A DNA stretch of 64,000 bases from G025836975 sp049646585 (GCA_049646585.1 JBARWC010000051.1:62001-126000); one strand, 5' to 3'. Numbered from the stretch's first letter, positions 33,989 through 43,015 are shown. The notes: a model not told the origin generated them from the letters alone. Made by a program: numbers and translations.

Positions 33989-35452
33989 ATGAAATTTACA
34001 CGCCGCTCTTTCTTGATTGGAGCTGCCCTGGCGGGAGGTTCGCTCTCAGCTGCTACGGCGTTATGGCGATCAGCATCGGCCGCTGAGTCGAGCGACTTAC
34101 AGATTCCCGAATTGATCGATGCTCGCAGGCAGGGGCAGTCACTTGTGCTGACAGCACAGGTTGGCCAAACCTCCTTTTTCCCGGAGCGAGAAAGCACAAC
34201 CCTGGGGTTCAATGGGAGCTACCTTGGTCCGACACTGCGTGTTCATCGCGGCGACGACGTCGAGATCACTGTCACCAACTCGCTTGGCGAAGACACGAGT
34301 GTCCACTGGCATGGTTTGCTTGTTCCTGGGGAGCTTGACGGCGGTCCCCATCAGATCATACGGCCGACGGCTACATGGCGACCGGTGCTCCCCATCCGTC
34401 AACCGGCTGCGACACTTTGGTATCACTCGCACATTCATGGCCACACGGCAGAGCAAGTGTATGCTGGGCTGGCAGGCCTTCTGATCGTCACCGATGATGA
34501 TGAAAAGGCACTCGGGCTACCGTCAGAGTACGGTGTCAACGACCTGCCTTTGATATTGCAGGACCGCCAGTTCCAAGACGGTTCGCTCGTCCTTCCTCAA
34601 GGGATGATGTCGATGATGCATGGGCGACGAGGCGACACCTTAGTGGTCAACGGAACCGTCAATCCGGTGGCCAGGGTGCCTCGCGGACTGGTTCGTCTGC
34701 GTCTGGTGAACGGTGCCAATGCCAGGAACTTCGATCTTGCGTTTGCCGATGATCGATCCTTTCACTGGATCGCTTCAGAAGGGGGCTTACTTGAAAGACC
34801 AGTCGAGCGGCGCTCTTTGACCCTTGCACCGGGCGAACGGGCTGAAATTCTCGTCGATTTTTCGGATGGTCGGCCCGTCACGCTGGAAACAGGGCCGGAT
34901 AGCAGTCTCCCGATGATGATGGGAATGATGGCGCGCGCCTCTAACCAAGTGGGTGCCGGGCGGGATCTTCTCGTCAGGTTCGAGCCCCACGGTGCGGATA
35001 TGCCCGTCACCAGGGTGCCCGAGAAGCTCGTGACTCTTGAGCGTCTGAATGTGTCGACGGCTGTTCGACGACGGCGCTTTGTAATGACTATGGGCATGGG
35101 AGGCATGATGATGGGCCGTGGCACCGGCATGTTAGGCATCAATGGCCACTCATTCGACATGGGTCGAATTGATGAGAATGTCAGACTTGGAGATACAGAA
35201 ATTTGGGAGGTCACTGGAGAAATGATGGCGCATCCGTTCCACATCCATGGTGTCCACTTTGAGGTCCTGAGTCGAAATGGCTCAGCCCCGGGTATTCAAG
35301 ATCAAGGTCTTAGGGACACGGTCGTGGTTCAGGAACCCGTCGAGCTTCTTGTGCAGTTTTCACAACCCGCGGTGACAGCGCCCTTTATGTACCACTGCCA
35401 TATTCTTGAGCATGAAGACGGCGGGATGATGGGCCAGTTCGCTGTCCGTTGA
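33989..35452 (+). CDS. CueO-like multicopper oxidase, TAT-exported
   Basis: A 487-aa periplasmic copper oxidase that would oxidise Cu(I). The TAT signal is TRRSFLIGAALAGG. Copper ligands are visible in order: HWHG (about 107-110), HSHIHGH (about 149-155), HPFHIHGVHF (about 412-421) and YHCHILEHEDGGMM near the C-terminus. A Met-rich stretch (about 364-384, MTMGMGGMMMGRGTGM) is typical of CueO substrate binding. The ATG at 33989 fits the TAT motif. Part of its 3' region is duplicated at 36257. Confidence 0.92.
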   Translation: MKFTRRSFLIGAALAGGSLSAATALWRSASAAESSDLQIPELIDARRQGQSLVLTAQVGQTSFFPERESTTLGFNGSYLGPTLRVHRGDDVEITVTNSLGEDTSVHWHGLLVPGELDGGPHQIIRPTATWRPVLPIRQPAATLWYHSHIHGHTAEQVYAGLAGLLIVTDDDEKALGLPSEYGVNDLPLILQDRQFQDGSLVLPQGMMSMMHGRRGDTLVVNGTVNPVARVPRGLVRLRLVNGANARNFDLAFADDRSFHWIASEGGLLERPVERRSLTLAPGERAEILVDFSDGRPVTLETGPDSSLPMMMGMMARASNQVGAGRDLLVRFEPHGADMPVTRVPEKLVTLERLNVSTAVRRRRFVMTMGMGGMMMGRGTGMLGINGHSFDMGRIDENVRLGDTEIWEVTGEMMAHPFHIHGVHFEVLSRNGSAPGIQDQGLRDTVVVQEPVELLVQFSQPAVTAPFMYHCHILEHEDGGMMGQFAVR

Positions 35453-35537
35453 TACTTTCCACCTAGTGGATTCCTACACAGACGGGATTCCGAAGGTGCG
35501 ACCTAATTCAGGGTTAACAACGTAATAGGAATAGATT

Positions 35538-36242
35538 ATGCATCGAAATGATCCTTTGATTTCTGCCGCGCTGCCGCGTCGGGGCTTCCTCTCTAACTTG
35601 GGCGCGACCATGGCGGGCGTGCTCACTATCGGTGTGGCTACCAGGACCACTACAGCGTCCGCCAAGAGCGGACCTGCTCAAGTGAGTAACGCGCTTTCTC
35701 AGGACGCTTGGCTGGATGGACTGAATGGGCAGCACGGCCAGATCTTCGAGGCGCCCGCGCTCCACGGTGGGGCAGCGTTGAAGCAAGCGCGGAACTTCCT
35801 GGATGTATACCGGGACGTCTACGGCTTGGAGAGCAGCGAGATCGACGTGGCCATTGCCGCCCACGGCAGTGCTCTCTCTTTATTTTTCCAGGACCGAGTA
35901 TGGGAAAAGTTCGGCCTGGGAGAGCGCTTTGATGTAAAAGACCCTCGCACCGGCACGGCAGCGCGCCGCAACGTCTTCGCTTCCCGCGAGGAGGGCGGTG
36001 TAGTGCCTGTGGACGCCTCGGTCGAGGCGTTGCAGGAACGCGGCGTGATATTCCTGCTCTGCAACAATTCCTTAAACGGTCTGGCCGGCAAGCTGGCGCA
36101 GTCAGGGTTCGGCACCCAGGAGGCGGTCCGGGCCGATATTATCGCCGCACTGCTTCCGGGGGCAAAGGTGGTGCCGGCGGCGGTGGTGGCGCTAAGTCGT
36201 GCGCAGGAAAAGGGTCTCTCTTATGTCTACTCCGGCGGCTGA
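35538..36242 (+). CDS. TAT-exported DsrE-like protein of unknown role
   Basis: A 234-aa protein with a TAT signal (PRRGFLSNLGATMAG) and an Ala/Ser-rich cleavage region. The mature part has an alpha/beta pattern reminiscent of DsrE/DsrF folds: FLDVYRDVYGLESSEIDVAI, an AAHGSALSLFF segment, GVIFLLCNNSL with a single Cys, and a conserved-looking end GLSYVYSGG. It follows the multicopper oxidase by 85 bp. The function is unknown; a redox or copper-related periplasmic role is inferred from context. Confidence 0.75.
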   Translation: MHRNDPLISAALPRRGFLSNLGATMAGVLTIGVATRTTTASAKSGPAQVSNALSQDAWLDGLNGQHGQIFEAPALHGGAALKQARNFLDVYRDVYGLESSEIDVAIAAHGSALSLFFQDRVWEKFGLGERFDVKDPRTGTAARRNVFASREEGGVVPVDASVEALQERGVIFLLCNNSLNGLAGKLAQSGFGTQEAVRADIIAALLPGAKVVPAAVVALSRAQEKGLSYVYSGG

Positions 36243-36256
36243 GCCAATGTTCAACG

Positions 36257-36316
36257 GGTGAGATGATGGAACATCGGTTCCACATCCATGATGTCCACTT
36301 TGAGGTCCTGCGTTAA
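36257..36316 (+). pseudogene. duplicated fragment of the multicopper oxidase gene
   Basis: Read in one frame this codes GEMMEHRFHIHDVHFEVLR then stop. It matches the copper-site segment GEMMAHPFHIHGVHFEVL of the oxidase at 35216-35269 with four changes, and the nucleotide match is also close. It is a short leftover of a second oxidase copy, or a copying event, lying between the DsrE-like and DUF2938 genes. Confidence 0.7.
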
Positions 36317-36401
36317 GTTTTGCCGAACGGTAAACCTCGATGGTCATGATCCGAAGGTCACGACCACGTTTGAGCATAGCTAAGTTAAAGGAAAAATCAC
36401 G

Positions 36402-36902
36402 ATGGCCGAGATAATCGAAATTGCTCTGCAAGCATCCGTTATAGGTATCGGCGCCACGGTGATCCTTGATCTATGGATTGCAGCCGGCTCGAGGTTTCTT
36501 GGCATTTCAGGCCCCAATTGGGCCATGGTAGGGCGTTGGGTGGGGCATATGCAATCGGGGTGCTTCACACATGAAAGTATTGGCGCGGCGTCTCCCATTC
36601 GTGGAGAGCTTGCGCTTGGTTGGATAGTGCATTACGTCACCGGAATCGCGTATGGCCTGATTCTCGTCGCGCTATGGGGTGATGGGTGGCTGAGGCAACC
36701 CACAATGCTTCCTCCCATGCTCTTGCTGTGGGCATTTTTGGTTGCGCCATATTTTGTGATGATGCCAGGCATGGGACAAGGCATTCTGGCATCGAAGGCT
36801 TTGAAACCTAACCTTGAACGTCTAAAAAGCGTGATTGGGCATTCCGTATTCGGTGTTGGAATGTACCTGACGGCACTCTTAATCAAAGGCATCGTTGCAT
36901 AG
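36402..36902 (+). CDS. DUF2938 family membrane protein
   Basis: A 166-aa protein with about four membrane helices (8-30, 70-95, 105-125, 145-165). The pattern ATVILDLWIAAGSRFLGI, then WAMVGRWVGHMQSG and ASKALKPNLERLKSVIGHSVFG matches DUF2938. Function unknown; often found near metal or redox genes. It is convergent with copS. Confidence 0.87.
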   Translation: MAEIIEIALQASVIGIGATVILDLWIAAGSRFLGISGPNWAMVGRWVGHMQSGCFTHESIGAASPIRGELALGWIVHYVTGIAYGLILVALWGDGWLRQPTMLPPMLLLWAFLVAPYFVMMPGMGQGILASKALKPNLERLKSVIGHSVFGVGMYLTALLIKGIVA

Positions 36903-36967
36903 AATTGCGACGAGCGTGTTTGTCGCTGCCCCTTTGTGCGGCTGCGGTTCCATCATCTTGGCGTATC

Positions 36968-38374
36968 TCAGCAGTCAACCGACGGGAAGCTAATTTCGAA
37001 CGCGGTTGCTTGAACGGTGGAATGGGCATGGATCGTGCCGTTATGAGCCTCAGCGATGGATTTCGCTATCGCTAAACCGAGACCCGCTCCTTCTCCGCTG
37101 CGTTGGCGTGAGGCGTCAGTTCGATAGAACCGCTCAAAAATTCGGTTTATGTGTTCGGCGGGAATCATTGGCCCCGGATTCTCGATGCGTACTGTTGCTG
37201 CTTTCGCCACTAATTCGAGTGTAACGTTGACGCTATTTCCCGGTGGTGTATAACGAATCGCGTTAGACAATACGTTGCTCAACGCCCTGCGGATCATCAG
37301 CCTGTCCCCAAAGATACAAATTTGCTGGCCGGTGATTTTCAACGTGACATTGCGCTCTTCGGCCCAGGCACCAAGATAGTCAAAGAGAATACGTATTTCG
37401 GCCTCGAGATCGATTTTGACAAGCTCAGGTTTGAGCAAGTTATTGTCCGCCTGTGCCAAGAACAGCATATCGCTGACCATTTTGGCCATGCGCTCGTACT
37501 CTTCTAAGTTGGAGTACAGGATCTCCCGGTACTGTTCGACGGTGCGGGACTGAGAAAGAGCGACTTCGGTTTGGGTTTTCAGGTTCGTGATGGGGGTTCG
37601 AAGCTCATGCGCAATGTCGCCCGAAAAATCAGAGAGGCGACGAAAGACGTCCTCAAGCCGCTCAAGCATTCCGTTAAAGGACATCGCGAGCTCGACCAGC
37701 TCGGTAGGCACGGCGTGTGCTTCGAGTCGTATATGCAACTGATCAGATCCGATTTTTCGGATTTCGCGGCCGATGCGCCGTATCGGCGCATGTCCTTGAT
37801 GCACGGCGACCCAAGTGGCCAAAATCGCAATGAGACAGGCCACAACCGTGATGATTCGAAGGTAGTCCCGAAAGCTTTCCAGATAATGCAGATGGAAATT
37901 GATGCCCGTGGCGACTGCAAGGGTTAAGATGCGCGGCGCAGGGAAACTGTCGTTTCCGGTTCGTAGTACAGCTCCCCGAAATGTCTCGTCATGGTCTTGC
38001 CATATGCCAACCGTGTCGATAGTGATCTTCTCCACGGGTTGAGCGATTTGAGCGAACCTGTCCAAATTTGACCCTGGCGTAGCATAAATCTGGACACCGG
38101 AATCCGAGGAAATACGATATTGAGCGTTATGGTGGCCGGACACGGCATTGGCGAGCCGCTGGTTCAATTCAGCGAGTGTTATATCAGGCGGCAGCGTGGC
38201 AAGCGTATGTTTTAAGGCCTGAACGACGCCATTCAGTTCATCGACATCTTGCTGGATAAAGTGGTTATTGATTGACCGTTCTACGATCCAGCCGAATGTG
38301 AGTAGGACGACTGTTATGACCGCCCCAATAGAAACGGTAAGCCGTACAGCTAGGGATGCCGGCCGTCTTTTCAT
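36968..38374 (-). CDS. copS: heavy-metal sensor histidine kinase CopS/CusS
   Basis: A 468-aa sensor kinase. Two membrane helices (about 11-31 and 172-192) flank a periplasmic sensor domain with His residues (HH at 81-82, HLH at 161-163). Then HAMP, HisKA with phospho-His256 in DIAHELRTP, and an HATPase domain (RALSNVLSNAIRYTPPG, GEGAGLGLAIAKSI). It lies 3 bp after copR in one operon and is a close fit to the CusS/CopS heavy metal family. Confidence 0.92.
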   Translation of the reverse strand: MKRRPASLAVRLTVSIGAVITVVLLTFGWIVERSINNHFIQQDVDELNGVVQALKHTLATLPPDITLAELNQRLANAVSGHHNAQYRISSDSGVQIYATPGSNLDRFAQIAQPVEKITIDTVGIWQDHDETFRGAVLRTGNDSFPAPRILTLAVATGINFHLHYLESFRDYLRIITVVACLIAILATWVAVHQGHAPIRRIGREIRKIGSDQLHIRLEAHAVPTELVELAMSFNGMLERLEDVFRRLSDFSGDIAHELRTPITNLKTQTEVALSQSRTVEQYREILYSNLEEYERMAKMVSDMLFLAQADNNLLKPELVKIDLEAEIRILFDYLGAWAEERNVTLKITGQQICIFGDRLMIRRALSNVLSNAIRYTPPGNSVNVTLELVAKAATVRIENPGPMIPAEHINRIFERFYRTDASRQRSGEGAGLGLAIAKSIAEAHNGTIHAHSTVQATAFEISFPSVDC

Positions 38375-38377
38375 TTC

Positions 38378-39061
38378 TTATTCCGGAAGCGTCACGTCGA
38401 GCATGTAACCCATGCCGCGAATCGTGTGGATAAGCTTAGGATCAAAGTCGTCATCGATTTTGGCGCGTAGGCGTCGGATAGCGACATCAATGACATTGGT
38501 GTCGCTATCAAAGTTCATGTCCCAAACCTGGGAAGCGATCAACGAGCGTGGCAGCACTTCGCCCTGCCGGCGTACCAAGAGCTCCAACAAGGCAAACTCT
38601 TTGTTCGTAAGATTAATACGTACGTTTTGGCGCTGAGCTCGGCGGCGCGGAATATCGAGAACGAGATCGGCGATCTGTAGCTGATCCTGAAACGCAGGAG
38701 CGGCGCCCCGCCTTAATAACGTACGAACGCGCGCTAGAAGCTCTGAAAAAGCGAACGGTTTTACCAAGTAATCGTCTGCGCCCAGCTCTAGCCCTTTGAC
38801 CCGATCTTCCACGCTATCCCGGGCAGTCAGAAAAAGTACCGGCGTTGACGATTTCGCACCACGTAGCGCCTGGACGATACGCCAACCGTCCACATCGGGC
38901 AGCATGACATCCAAGATAATCAAATCGTAAGAACCAGTCAGGGCCAAATGATGCCCGTCTAAGCCAGTGCGTACGAGATCCACAACGAAGCCGGATTCAA
39001 CTAGCCCTTGGCGTACATAATCACCGGTTTTTGTCTCGTCTTCGACCAACAGCAATTTCAT
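38378..39061 (-). CDS. copR: copper response regulator CopR/CusR, OmpR family
   Basis: A 227-aa response regulator. Receiver domain with phospho-Asp51 in DLIILDVMLP, acidic pair ED at 7-8 and Lys in LVKPFAFSELLARVRTLL. The OmpR-type winged helix is at about 125-225 (LTNKEFALLELLVRRQGEV, IDVAIRRLRAKID). ATG at 39061 begins MKLLLVEDE, the standard start. It should bind the cop-box palindromes listed here, one of which is 104 bp upstream of its own start. Confidence 0.93.
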   Translation of the reverse strand: MKLLLVEDETKTGDYVRQGLVESGFVVDLVRTGLDGHHLALTGSYDLIILDVMLPDVDGWRIVQALRGAKSSTPVLFLTARDSVEDRVKGLELGADDYLVKPFAFSELLARVRTLLRRGAAPAFQDQLQIADLVLDIPRRRAQRQNVRINLTNKEFALLELLVRRQGEVLPRSLIASQVWDMNFDSDTNVIDVAIRRLRAKIDDDFDPKLIHTIRGMGYMLDVTLPE

Positions 39062-39164
39062 GGTTTCGATCCTGTAAGTCCATCGGCTATCACGACAAAA
39101 GAAGAGTGTTCTGCCGTCCATAGTTCGACTTTAGTGCGATGTCGCTGACGGAAACATGACGTGA

Positions 39165-39184
39165 GCATTACAAAATTGTAATGC
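39165..39184. promoter_or_regulatory. cop box 1 (CopR/CusR operator)
   Basis: GCATTACAAAATTGTAATGC: two perfect 9-bp arms around AA, in the gap between divergent copR and the Csp gene. It resembles the E. coli CusR box core (GACAANNTTGTC). It is the most symmetrical of four related sites in the island. Confidence 0.8.
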
Positions 39185-39345
39185 TGCGGCAGAAGCCGTC
39201 ATGCGCAGAGCTGAGTTGGAACGGAAATGCCAGCATTTATAGGCAAATTGCTGGCGGTACGGTATCCAACTTGCTGCATGAGAGAAGTGGCACCGCATGA
39301 TGGTGGCCACATGATGATCACACCTCAATTTTTTTGGAGATCGAT

Positions 39346-39672
39346 ATGCCTCATGAAAAGTTTCAATCATGCATAGACGCTTGTTATGCCTGCGCTGCGG
39401 AGTGCGAACACTGCGCCGTTTCATGCCTGGGAGAACAGGACGTTAAAAGCATGGCCCGCTGCATAAAACTGGACATGGATTGTGCACAAATTTGCCGCAT
39501 GGCGGCCAGTTATATGGCTAGGGGAAGTGAATTCGCCCAAGCCCTTTGCAGTTTGTGCGCGGATGTTTGCCAAGCTTGCGCAGATGAATGCGCCAAACAC
39601 CAAATGGATCACTGCCAGCGCTGCGCCGAGGCTTGCCGCAAATGTGCTGAAGAGTGCAGGCGGATGGCGTAG
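39346..39672 (+). CDS. four-helix bundle copper storage protein (Csp/DUF326)
   Basis: A 108-aa protein with 19 Cys in a regular CxxC/CxxxC spacing (CIDACYACAAECEHCAVSC near the N-terminus, CQRCAEACRKCAEEC at the end), the signature of Csp proteins that fill a four-helix bundle with Cu(I). No signal peptide, so it is the cytosolic Csp3-like form. ATG at 39346 follows TTGGAG. It is divergent from copR with cop box 1 between them, so it is probably copper-induced. Confidence 0.9.
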   Translation: MPHEKFQSCIDACYACAAECEHCAVSCLGEQDVKSMARCIKLDMDCAQICRMAASYMARGSEFAQALCSLCADVCQACADECAKHQMDHCQRCAEACRKCAEECRRMA

Positions 39673-39948
39673 AAGGCCTGAAGGGCCGCGTGCGCAGAAC
39701 CGTTGCCCTAGAGACGGTGCGCTAACTGAAGTACTTATTGGGCGCAGTACTTGACGCATGATCAAGGCTGCGCGCCCCATTACTGATCTTGGTGTTGAGC
39801 GACCAAGGCAGTGTAGGGGGGAGATATACAGTCACCTCTTCCCAGAGCGCGCGTCGTGGAGGTACGACTTCGGCGTTCGTGCGTAAATCTGGATTCTGCC
39901 TTGAGGCTTTGTACCAATACTTCGTTGTGCTCCTCTTTAGTACATCGA
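39673..39948. other. intergenic region between csp and the MFS exporter
   Basis: A 276-bp region between convergent genes. AGGCCTgaAGGGCC-like short pairing just after csp may end its transcript. Open frames here are short and not convincing. It has the look of eroded DNA. Confidence 0.3.
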
Positions 39949-41160
39949 CTAACGATTCATCCTTGTATGACAAAACCAAGCCAGGCAGCCGGCCCCAAGA
40001 AAACAGAGCACTGTTAGCGCCATAGCCAGACCGGAATCGGCTACTACTGGCGCGACCAGCCCTGAGACCAACGTCATGACCATGGTTTGAATAAAACCTT
40101 GCAAGGATGCCGCCATCCCACGTGCTGAGGGGAATAGGTCGAGCGTCAGCAATGTAAGGGTTGGGGTCGCAAACGACATGCCAACGGTATAAAGTGCCAC
40201 GGGCAAAATGACCCAGGGTAGAACGGGTGGCAGAAAGCCGTTGTACACCACGTTGAGCACCGTGGCACCCGCCATCATTAGGCAGCCATAGCTGACCGTC
40301 TTCAGTGGTGTGAATCGTTTCGCGAGTTTCCCTGACAAGTAAGCGCCGAAGATTATGCCGGACGTTGCAGGAATGAACAGCCATCCGAATTCCGCCTTAC
40401 TTAATCCGAGATACTGAACAACGAAAATAGGCGCTGCAGAAACATACAAGAAAAAGCCTATGAAATTACAACTTAAGGCTAGGGTCAATAACCAGAACGG
40501 CCTGCTTCTTAGCACAGTGCTGTAGCTACGCAGCAACGACGCTGGCCTCATCGATGTCCGTTGCTCTCGCGGAAGGGTCTCCGGCAGAGAAAAGTAACTG
40601 GCCACCAGTTGCAACCCACTGAAAATGGCCATAAAAATGAATACCGATTGCCAGGGAAACCAGTTCTGTAGCCATCCCCCAAAAACTGGAGCAATGGCAG
40701 GAGCCAAGCCGAATATCATGCTCACCTGCGCGAGCAGTCTTTGAGCTGCAGGCCCCTCGAGCCGATCTCGAATGACTACACGCCCTACGATGCTGCCCGC
40801 ACCCACTGAGAGCCCCTGAAATGTACGGAAAACGATCAACAGACCAAGAGAGCTGGCCAGCGCCCCGCCAATGGACGCTACGAAGTAAACGGCTAGTCCG
40901 GCCAGAATGACGGGACGGCGCCCAACTGCGTCGGATAGTGGTCCATGCAGAAGCATCATGACCCCAAAGGCAGCAAGATAAGCGCTGAGCGTCTGTTGAA
41001 GTTCGAGCTGCGTTGCTCCGAGGCTCACCATTAGCATCGGAAAAAAAGGCATGTAGGTGGAAATGGAAAACGGGCCCAGCATCGTATAGCTGCCAAGCAG
41101 CCAGGCCAACCACTTCACCGTCGGTTCATTCCGCGCTGCACTGTCTATAGAAGGTGTCAT
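39949..41160 (-). CDS. Bcr/CflA family MFS drug exporter
   Basis: A 403-aa, 12-helix major facilitator. The Bcr/CflA motif set is visible: QTLSAYLAAFGVMMLLHGPLSD and GRRPVILAGLAVYF (motif A), FRTFQGLSVGAGSIVGRVVIRD (motif C region). The proteins export chloramphenicol, bicyclomycin or related compounds; the substrate here cannot be read from sequence. Flanked by copper genes but possibly a passenger. Confidence 0.9.
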   Translation of the reverse strand: MTPSIDSAARNEPTVKWLAWLLGSYTMLGPFSISTYMPFFPMLMVSLGATQLELQQTLSAYLAAFGVMMLLHGPLSDAVGRRPVILAGLAVYFVASIGGALASSLGLLIVFRTFQGLSVGAGSIVGRVVIRDRLEGPAAQRLLAQVSMIFGLAPAIAPVFGGWLQNWFPWQSVFIFMAIFSGLQLVASYFSLPETLPREQRTSMRPASLLRSYSTVLRSRPFWLLTLALSCNFIGFFLYVSAAPIFVVQYLGLSKAEFGWLFIPATSGIIFGAYLSGKLAKRFTPLKTVSYGCLMMAGATVLNVVYNGFLPPVLPWVILPVALYTVGMSFATPTLTLLTLDLFPSARGMAASLQGFIQTMVMTLVSGLVAPVVADSGLAMALTVLCFLGAGCLAWFCHTRMNR

Positions 41161-41302
41161 ATTCGATTTCCGATGTATTTTTCAAAGATTGCAGACAGAG
41201 CGACCTTTTGCTACGGCCTTTTCTAAAGTCTCGGCCGGCGAAAGCAATATCGAAGTGGCGATCGCCTCGCGAGCCACCATTGCGGCCATTGACATTAGAC
41301 GG

Positions 41303-41503
41303 CTATCGGCGATGTTCAGTGTCTCTCAGTGAACGAGCTACCTGGAGGTAAGCGCACTCCACTCGTTCATCGCCTCCTGGCCGATCAGCCATTGTCTCGA
41401 GCGCACGCAATAAATGCTCGGCAACCAAAAGATCTCCTTCGTCACAAGCGCGCTTGAAGGCATCCAGGATGTCATCGCCCAAACTCGTGTAGTTTTTTTC
41501 CAT
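41303..41503 (-). CDS. small hypothetical protein
   Basis: A 66-aa acidic helical protein (DDILDAFKRACDEGDLLVAEHLLRALE, then VECAYLQVARSL). AGGA lies 6 bases before the ATG. It looks like a tetratricopeptide-like fragment and resembles a small conserved protein of beta-proteobacteria that I cannot name. It is 142 bp upstream of the MFS gene on the same strand. Confidence 0.6.
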   Translation of the reverse strand: MEKNYTSLGDDILDAFKRACDEGDLLVAEHLLRALETMADRPGGDERVECAYLQVARSLRDTEHRR

Positions 41504-41868
41504 AGCATTCCTAGTTCCTCAAGCAGAAGTACAGTGGTCCGGGAAGCGTGGTCTGCCTCACTTGGTTCTCATCTCGTTAATCAACTGCAGGGTAAACGTT
41601 CCCACAGTGACAATGTCAACGAGATGCGGTAGTTTTTCCACTTCGTTGTAAACGCAGACCCTCCGCGCACGTGAGTCGGCGCCCCAAGAGGCCGGGCGAG
41701 TGTTTTGTACATGTGGCAACAAATCTTTTACTTCAGAAGCTCCTTTTTCGGACATGACAAAGATGTAATGCCGATGCAATCTATTTGACAGCAGTGGAAA
41801 GGTACAGTGGGCTCGTCGCCATACCTGTCCATGGACCGCTGGCGAATTGACCACAAGGAGACTCTGCG
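41504..41868. other. non-coding stretch before DUF2933 copy 1
   Basis: A 365-bp gap. A minus-strand open frame (41558-41755) lacks a ribosome-binding site and is doubtful. The main signal is cop box 2 near its right end. Confidence 0.4.
41752..41771 (+). promoter_or_regulatory. cop box 2, upstream of DUF2933 copy 1
   Basis: ACATGACAAAGATGTAATGC matches cop box 1 at 16 of 20 positions and lies 98 bp before the DUF2933 ATG. It is 19/20 identical to the reverse complement of cop box 4, with the same orientation relative to the downstream gene. Confidence 0.7.
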
Positions 41869-42153
41869 ATGAAATGCGATATGAAAATGATGGTGAAGAC
41901 TGGTCTTGGGCTGGCCGTGCTGGTCGCTGCGGCCTACGCGACGGTGCCTACGGCGCGTGAATGGATAGCAGCTGTAAGCCCTTTCTTATTCTTCTTGATT
42001 TGCCCGTTGATGATGCTTTTCATGATGAAAGGTATGCAGTCGTGCCACGTCGACCACGGAGCAAAGAAAGACGAGTCCATGCAAGGGCCGATGCCCAAAA
42101 CGGCTAGCACAGGTGATAACCAACGTTCAGTAGGTAGCGAAAAAGCGCTTTGA
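41869..42153 (+). CDS. DUF2933 membrane protein, copy 1
   Basis: A 94-aa protein. N-terminal MKCDMKMMVKTG, a first helix (about 11-28), PTAREWIAAVSPFLFFLICPL as the second, then MMLFMMKGMQSCHVDHG, rich in Met, Cys and His, and a soluble tail. The Met/Cys-rich face suggests metal binding in the membrane. The DUF2933 family is common in copper and silver islands but has no known activity. A second copy is at 59733. The 37-aa gene follows 14 bp after its stop. Confidence 0.85.
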   Translation: MKCDMKMMVKTGLGLAVLVAAAYATVPTAREWIAAVSPFLFFLICPLMMLFMMKGMQSCHVDHGAKKDESMQGPMPKTASTGDNQRSVGSEKAL

Positions 42154-42167
42154 CAGGCCGTCACGCC

Positions 42168-42281
42168 ATGAGAACCAAACTCACACGAATAGTTGTCCTA
42201 GCGCTGGCCGCAATTGGGTTGCTCGCGGTTTTGGCTTTCGTTTTCATGGGCATTATGATGTTCTGGATGATGGGCAATTGA
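42168..42281 (+). CDS. 37-aa membrane micropeptide, copy 1
   Basis: ATG at 42168 to TGA at 42279-42281. It has a short basic N-terminus (MRTKLTR), one hydrophobic helix (about 8-27) and a Met-rich end MGIMMFWMMGN. It aligns without gaps over all 37 residues to the peptide at 61625, sharing MGIMMxxMM at the same positions, so it is unlikely to be chance. It begins 14 bp after DUF2933 and has no strong ribosome-binding site of its own, suggesting coupling. Confidence 0.7.
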   Translation: MRTKLTRIVVLALAAIGLLAVLAFVFMGIMMFWMMGN

Positions 42282-42451
42282 AGGGAAATTTAACTCCCAA
42301 TATCGCTCGCCCCGTCAAGCTTGATCACGACGGACCAGATCCGTCTGCAACCAAGCATACAAGATGAGCTCGCCACGGAACTGTTGTAATAAACGAGCCA
42401 AGCACATAAGATCAGGCACAGCTACTCCGCCGCGCCCGCTTTGCCAGCTTC

Positions 42452-43015
42452 TTACATGGTGAGGTGTTCGTACAGAATGGCCGCGCCGACACCCATCAGC
42501 GCGAGTCCGCCGAGAACTTCCGCCCATTTGCCAGCCACTTTGCCAATCAAGCGGCCGACCATGACGCCGAGCGTCACCATCAGAAGCGTCGCTAACCCTA
42601 TGGCCACCGCCGTTACGAGAATGTTGTTGTCGACAAAGGCAAGACTGACGCCCACGGCCATAGCGTCAACACTGATGGCGAATCCCGTAGCCGCAAGCAA
42701 CCAAAATGAGTGGCGTATCGCGGGAGCGGCCTCGGGCTCATCAGCTCGAAGCCCGCTGCGTATCATCCATGCGCCCAAAACCAAAAGCAAGCCGAAAGCG
42801 ATCCAATGGTCCCAGTCGGCGACGAACTCCGCCGCGATGGAACCCAGCGCCCAGCCGATCAACGGCGTGATGGCTTCGATCACACCAAAAATAACACCGG
42901 TTCGCAGCGCTTCTGAAATGCGAGGATTGCGAAGGGCAGTACCTTTGCCCACGGCGGCAGCAAACGCATCCGTCGACATTGCCAACGCCAGAATCATCGT
43001 AGAGAAAAAATTCAT
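42452..43015 (-). CDS. mntP: manganese efflux pump MntP
   Basis: A 187-aa, six-helix exporter. The paired family motifs are seen: STDAFAAAVGKG (about 14-25) and its repeat SVDAMAVGVSLAF (about 113-125), with Asp residues in the helices for Mn(II). ATG at 43015 gives the standard MNFFSTMILALAMSTDAF start. It is preceded by a yybP-ykoY riboswitch, which senses Mn(II), giving strong support for function and regulation. Confidence 0.93.
   Translation of the reverse strand: MNFFSTMILALAMSTDAFAAAVGKGTALRNPRISEALRTGVIFGVIEAITPLIGWALGSIAAEFVADWDHWIAFGLLLVLGAWMIRSGLRADEPEAAPAIRHSFWLLAATGFAISVDAMAVGVSLAFVDNNILVTAVAIGLATLLMVTLGVMVGRLIGKVAGKWAEVLGGLALMGVGAAILYEHLTM

Noticed and set aside
39722..40384. 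220-aa minus-strand ORF over the MFS gene end
   Set aside because: It is largely a shadow frame of the clear MFS gene on the same strand; the part outside it shows no domain.
41558..41755. minus-strand ORF of about 65 aa starting MSEKGASEV
   Set aside because: No ribosome-binding site and it overlaps cop box 2; not convincing as a gene.
42329..42345. GACGGA/TCCGTC hairpin as terminator of mntP
   Set aside because: No T-run follows on either strand; could be chance.
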